A DNA stretch of 15,050 nt from Candidatus Woesearchaeota archaeon (lineage in GTDB: Archaea; Nanobdellota; Nanobdellia; Woesearchaeales; UBA10216): NCBI GenBank assembly GCA_023269295.1, contig JAHFTU010000021.1, positions 1 through 15,050 on the forward strand. Direction: 5' to 3'. Both the position numbers and the translations under genes were made by a program. The notes below the pieces were generated by a model. The model was not told where the DNA came from and did not search any database. It was given only the letters and a program-made list of their open reading frames with translations. Below, in pieces: positions 13,801-15,050 of this stretch. Position 1 is the stretch's first letter; each line of letters starts with the position of its first letter.

Positions 13801-13808
13801 CTTATAAA
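13801..13808 (-). promoter_or_regulatory. TATA-like box of the two-TM protein gene
   Basis: TTTATAAG on the minus strand, about 50 nt before the ATG at 13753. It predicts a leader of about 25 nt that carries the GGGG Shine-Dalgarno site. Palindromic element copy D lies directly upstream of this box. Confidence 0.5.
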
Positions 13809-13818
13809 TCTTTTTGTT

Positions 13819-13853
13819 GCATGACCTTCTTAACAAGAAGGTCAATCAAGAAG
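13819..13853 (+). repeat. Palindromic element, copy D (intergenic, opposite orientation)
   Basis: Arms GACCTTCTT (13823-13831) and AAGAAGGTC (13835-13843), 3-nt loop, flanked by GCAT before and AATCAAGAAG after. Relative to copies B and C one T/A pair is replaced by C/G in both arms, so pairing is preserved. It lies between the 3' end of trm1 and the promoter of the two-TM gene. Confidence 0.85.
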
Positions 13854-13897
13854 AGTTAAAATGTTATGGTTTATCTCTGCTAGAGCTTACACATATT

Positions 13898-15050
13898 TTA
13901 TCGGCCTTTTACTGCAGCAACAACAGCCGCCACTGGCGCATCTGTTTTTACGCCTGTGGTTGTGCAGTGCGTTGCTGATGCCGCATAGCCCTTCTGCCTC
14001 AGCATTCTTATCACTCCAGCAGTCTTTGGCTGCTGCCCAATCCTGTGCTTTTCGCACAAGTCCTCAACAGCATAAAACCCAACGCCGCACTTGTCCTCAT
14101 TCGCGGCTTCTTCGGCAGCTACTTTCAGGAAAGCTTTCATCTTTTCGTCAATATAGCTGTTTTTTTCAGCAGCCACGGCCATTTCAGAGACTAATCTCCT
14201 GTCAAATAAATTCCCAGCCCATACTGGCCCTGCTTTCGCCATCGTATTTCTGCAACTGCTGCAACTTAAACATTTTTCTCCATCAATTCTTGTTTCTCCG
14301 CATCTGCCGCAGTAAAGAATCTCCTTGTGCATGTCCAAAATCGCATCAACCCTGCCAGCCCCGGTTTTGCAGGTGAAGAATGCCCTTATGTAGTGCTCCT
14401 TGTAGTAGCTGAACACCGGCAGCAGCGCCTTTTCGTGCATCGCCCCAATGAGCTGCACCAGCCGTACCATTATCCTGATTCCGGTTTCGTGCATGAAGCT
14501 GTTTTTCAGCGGAGTTGCGAGGTATTTTCTCCTGCCTGCAGCTGCAGCTGTTCCGGCAAGGGCGCTCGTGTCGGTTGCAGTTACAGCAAGCATTCCGTTG
14601 TGGCTTAGTTTCTTCACAGCTGCATCCAAAAATATCCCGGGGTAGCCGAACGGGTCAATGTCGATGTAGGTGAATCCTGGGTTGTTGAGGAGGAACTTGT
14701 TTGCCTCATTGTTTTCAACAGCAACTTTTTTCCCTTCCTTTATTTTGTTGAGCTTGAGGTTCTTTTTTATCAAATCAACTGCTGCAGCAGAATAATCATT
14801 CATGCGCAACCTTTCAATTTTGCTGCTGCCCAGCTCAAGCAGTATCCTTATGCCCCTGATTCCGGTGGCTGCCATGGGGTCTGCAATCTTCCATTTTTTT
14901 ATGCCGTAAATTTTTGCGGCTGCAGCTAGCAGAAACAGGGTTATGTCGCGGTTTGATCTCATGACTGGATTGTAGAAGACAGGCATCCTGCTGGACACGT
15001 CCTTTCCGGAGTATTTTGGCACCCAGATTTTGGCTTTTCCTTCAGTTATT
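13898..15050 (-). CDS. trm1: tRNA (guanine26-N2)-dimethyltransferase Trm1 (5' partial)
   Basis: 383 residues are visible and the frame stays open to the window edge: the codons before the GTG at 15022 read ITEGKAKIWV, which belongs to the conserved Trm1 N-terminus, so the true start lies just outside. Visible motifs are MPVFYNPVMRSNRDI (21-35), the SAM-binding ADPMAATGIRGIR, the catalytic-region YIDIDPFGYP, and a Cys set CGRCGETRIDGEKCLSCSSC typical of the Trm1 zinc site. The C-terminal winged-helix-like part (KTAGVIRMLRQKGYAASATH) is also present. The enzyme makes N2-methyl- and N2,N2-dimethylguanosine at tRNA position 26 with S-adenosylmethionine. Palindromic element copy D lies about 45 bp past its stop. 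Confidence 0.95.
   Translation of the reverse strand, partial: ITEGKAKIWVPKYSGKDVSSRMPVFYNPVMRSNRDITLFLLAAAAKIYGIKKWKIADPMAATGIRGIRILLELGSSKIERLRMNDYSAAAVDLIKKNLKLNKIKEGKKVAVENNEANKFLLNNPGFTYIDIDPFGYPGIFLDAAVKKLSHNGMLAVTATDTSALAGTAAAAGRRKYLATPLKNSFMHETGIRIMVRLVQLIGAMHEKALLPVFSYYKEHYIRAFFTCKTGAGRVDAILDMHKEILYCGRCGETRIDGEKCLSCSSCRNTMAKAGPVWAGNLFDRRLVSEMAVAAEKNSYIDEKMKAFLKVAAEEAANEDKCGVGFYAVEDLCEKHRIGQQPKTAGVIRMLRQKGYAASATHCTTTGVKTDAPVAAVVAAVKGR

Noticed and set aside
4789..13853. The four palindromes as ordinary intrinsic terminators
   Set aside because: One is inside a coding gene and one lies between divergent genes, the tract after the hairpin is A-rich in the main orientation, and the flanks are conserved. 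None of this is needed for a terminator, although copy A could act as one secondarily.
13861..14376. Long plus-strand open frame opposite trm1
   Set aside because: It overlaps the strongly supported Trm1 gene on the other strand; its translation is low-complexity Gln/Ser/Leu-rich and shows no domain.
15020..15022. GTG as the start of trm1
   Set aside because: The frame continues upstream with ITEGKAKIWV, which fits the conserved Trm1 N-terminus, so the GTG is an internal valine and the gene is cut by the window.

Overview
The window is archaeal. The evidence is an archaeal translation factor (aEF-1beta) paired with its usual small zinc-ribbon gene, archaeal-type Trm1, RtcA and DUF460 proteins, and a sequon-rich surface protein with a PGF-pre-PGF domain. 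TATA-like boxes also sit about 25-30 bp before several start codons. Very tight packing and the hypothetical families suggest a small-genome archaeon, possibly of the DPANN group. That placement is inference; no rRNA or other marker is present to fix it.

Layout. (1) 1-3186 (+): C-terminal part of a large surface glycoprotein, open at the left edge. (2) 3187-3863 (-): a probable toxin-antitoxin pair, a BrnT/DUF4258-like toxin followed by an MqsA/YgiT-like antitoxin, with a palindrome over the promoter. (3) 4069-4725 (-): a calcineurin-like phosphoesterase. (4) 4819-8229 (-): a tightly coupled three-gene operon, DUF460 RNase H-fold protein, then MoxR/ChlI-like AAA+ ATPase, then VWA (MIDAS) protein. 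(5) 8336-8791 (+): a small lipoprotein, divergent from the operon. (6) 8794-9774 (-): a CorA-type transporter. (7) 9922-11031 (+): RtcA. (8) 11041-12483 (-): a coiled-coil protein with a DUF5752-like domain. (9) 12690-13134 (+): zinc-ribbon protein and aEF-1beta. (10) 13136-13753 (-): a two-TM protein. (11) 13898-15050 (-): Trm1, cut by the right edge.

Overall logic: mostly housekeeping RNA and translation genes (Trm1, RtcA, aEF-1beta, zinc ribbon, DUF460) mixed with envelope genes (surface protein, lipoprotein, CorA, TM protein) and a chaperone-like MoxR/VWA module. Convergent genes nearly touch (0, 2, 9 and 1 bp between stop codons). Several promoters predict leaderless mRNAs; others have a leader with a Shine-Dalgarno site.

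The most unusual content is repetitive. A short palindromic element occurs four times (about 4789, 7540, 12593, 13819), with 9-bp arms whose differences are compensated between the arms, and fixed unequal flanks. One copy lies in frame inside the DUF460 gene, and another supplies the stop codon of the VWA gene. A second, unrelated element, two tandem 24-bp hairpin units, lies in frame inside the two-TM protein gene. Together they look like small mobile palindromes that can be tolerated inside protein-coding sequence, comparable in concept to Rickettsia palindromic elements or REP sequences.
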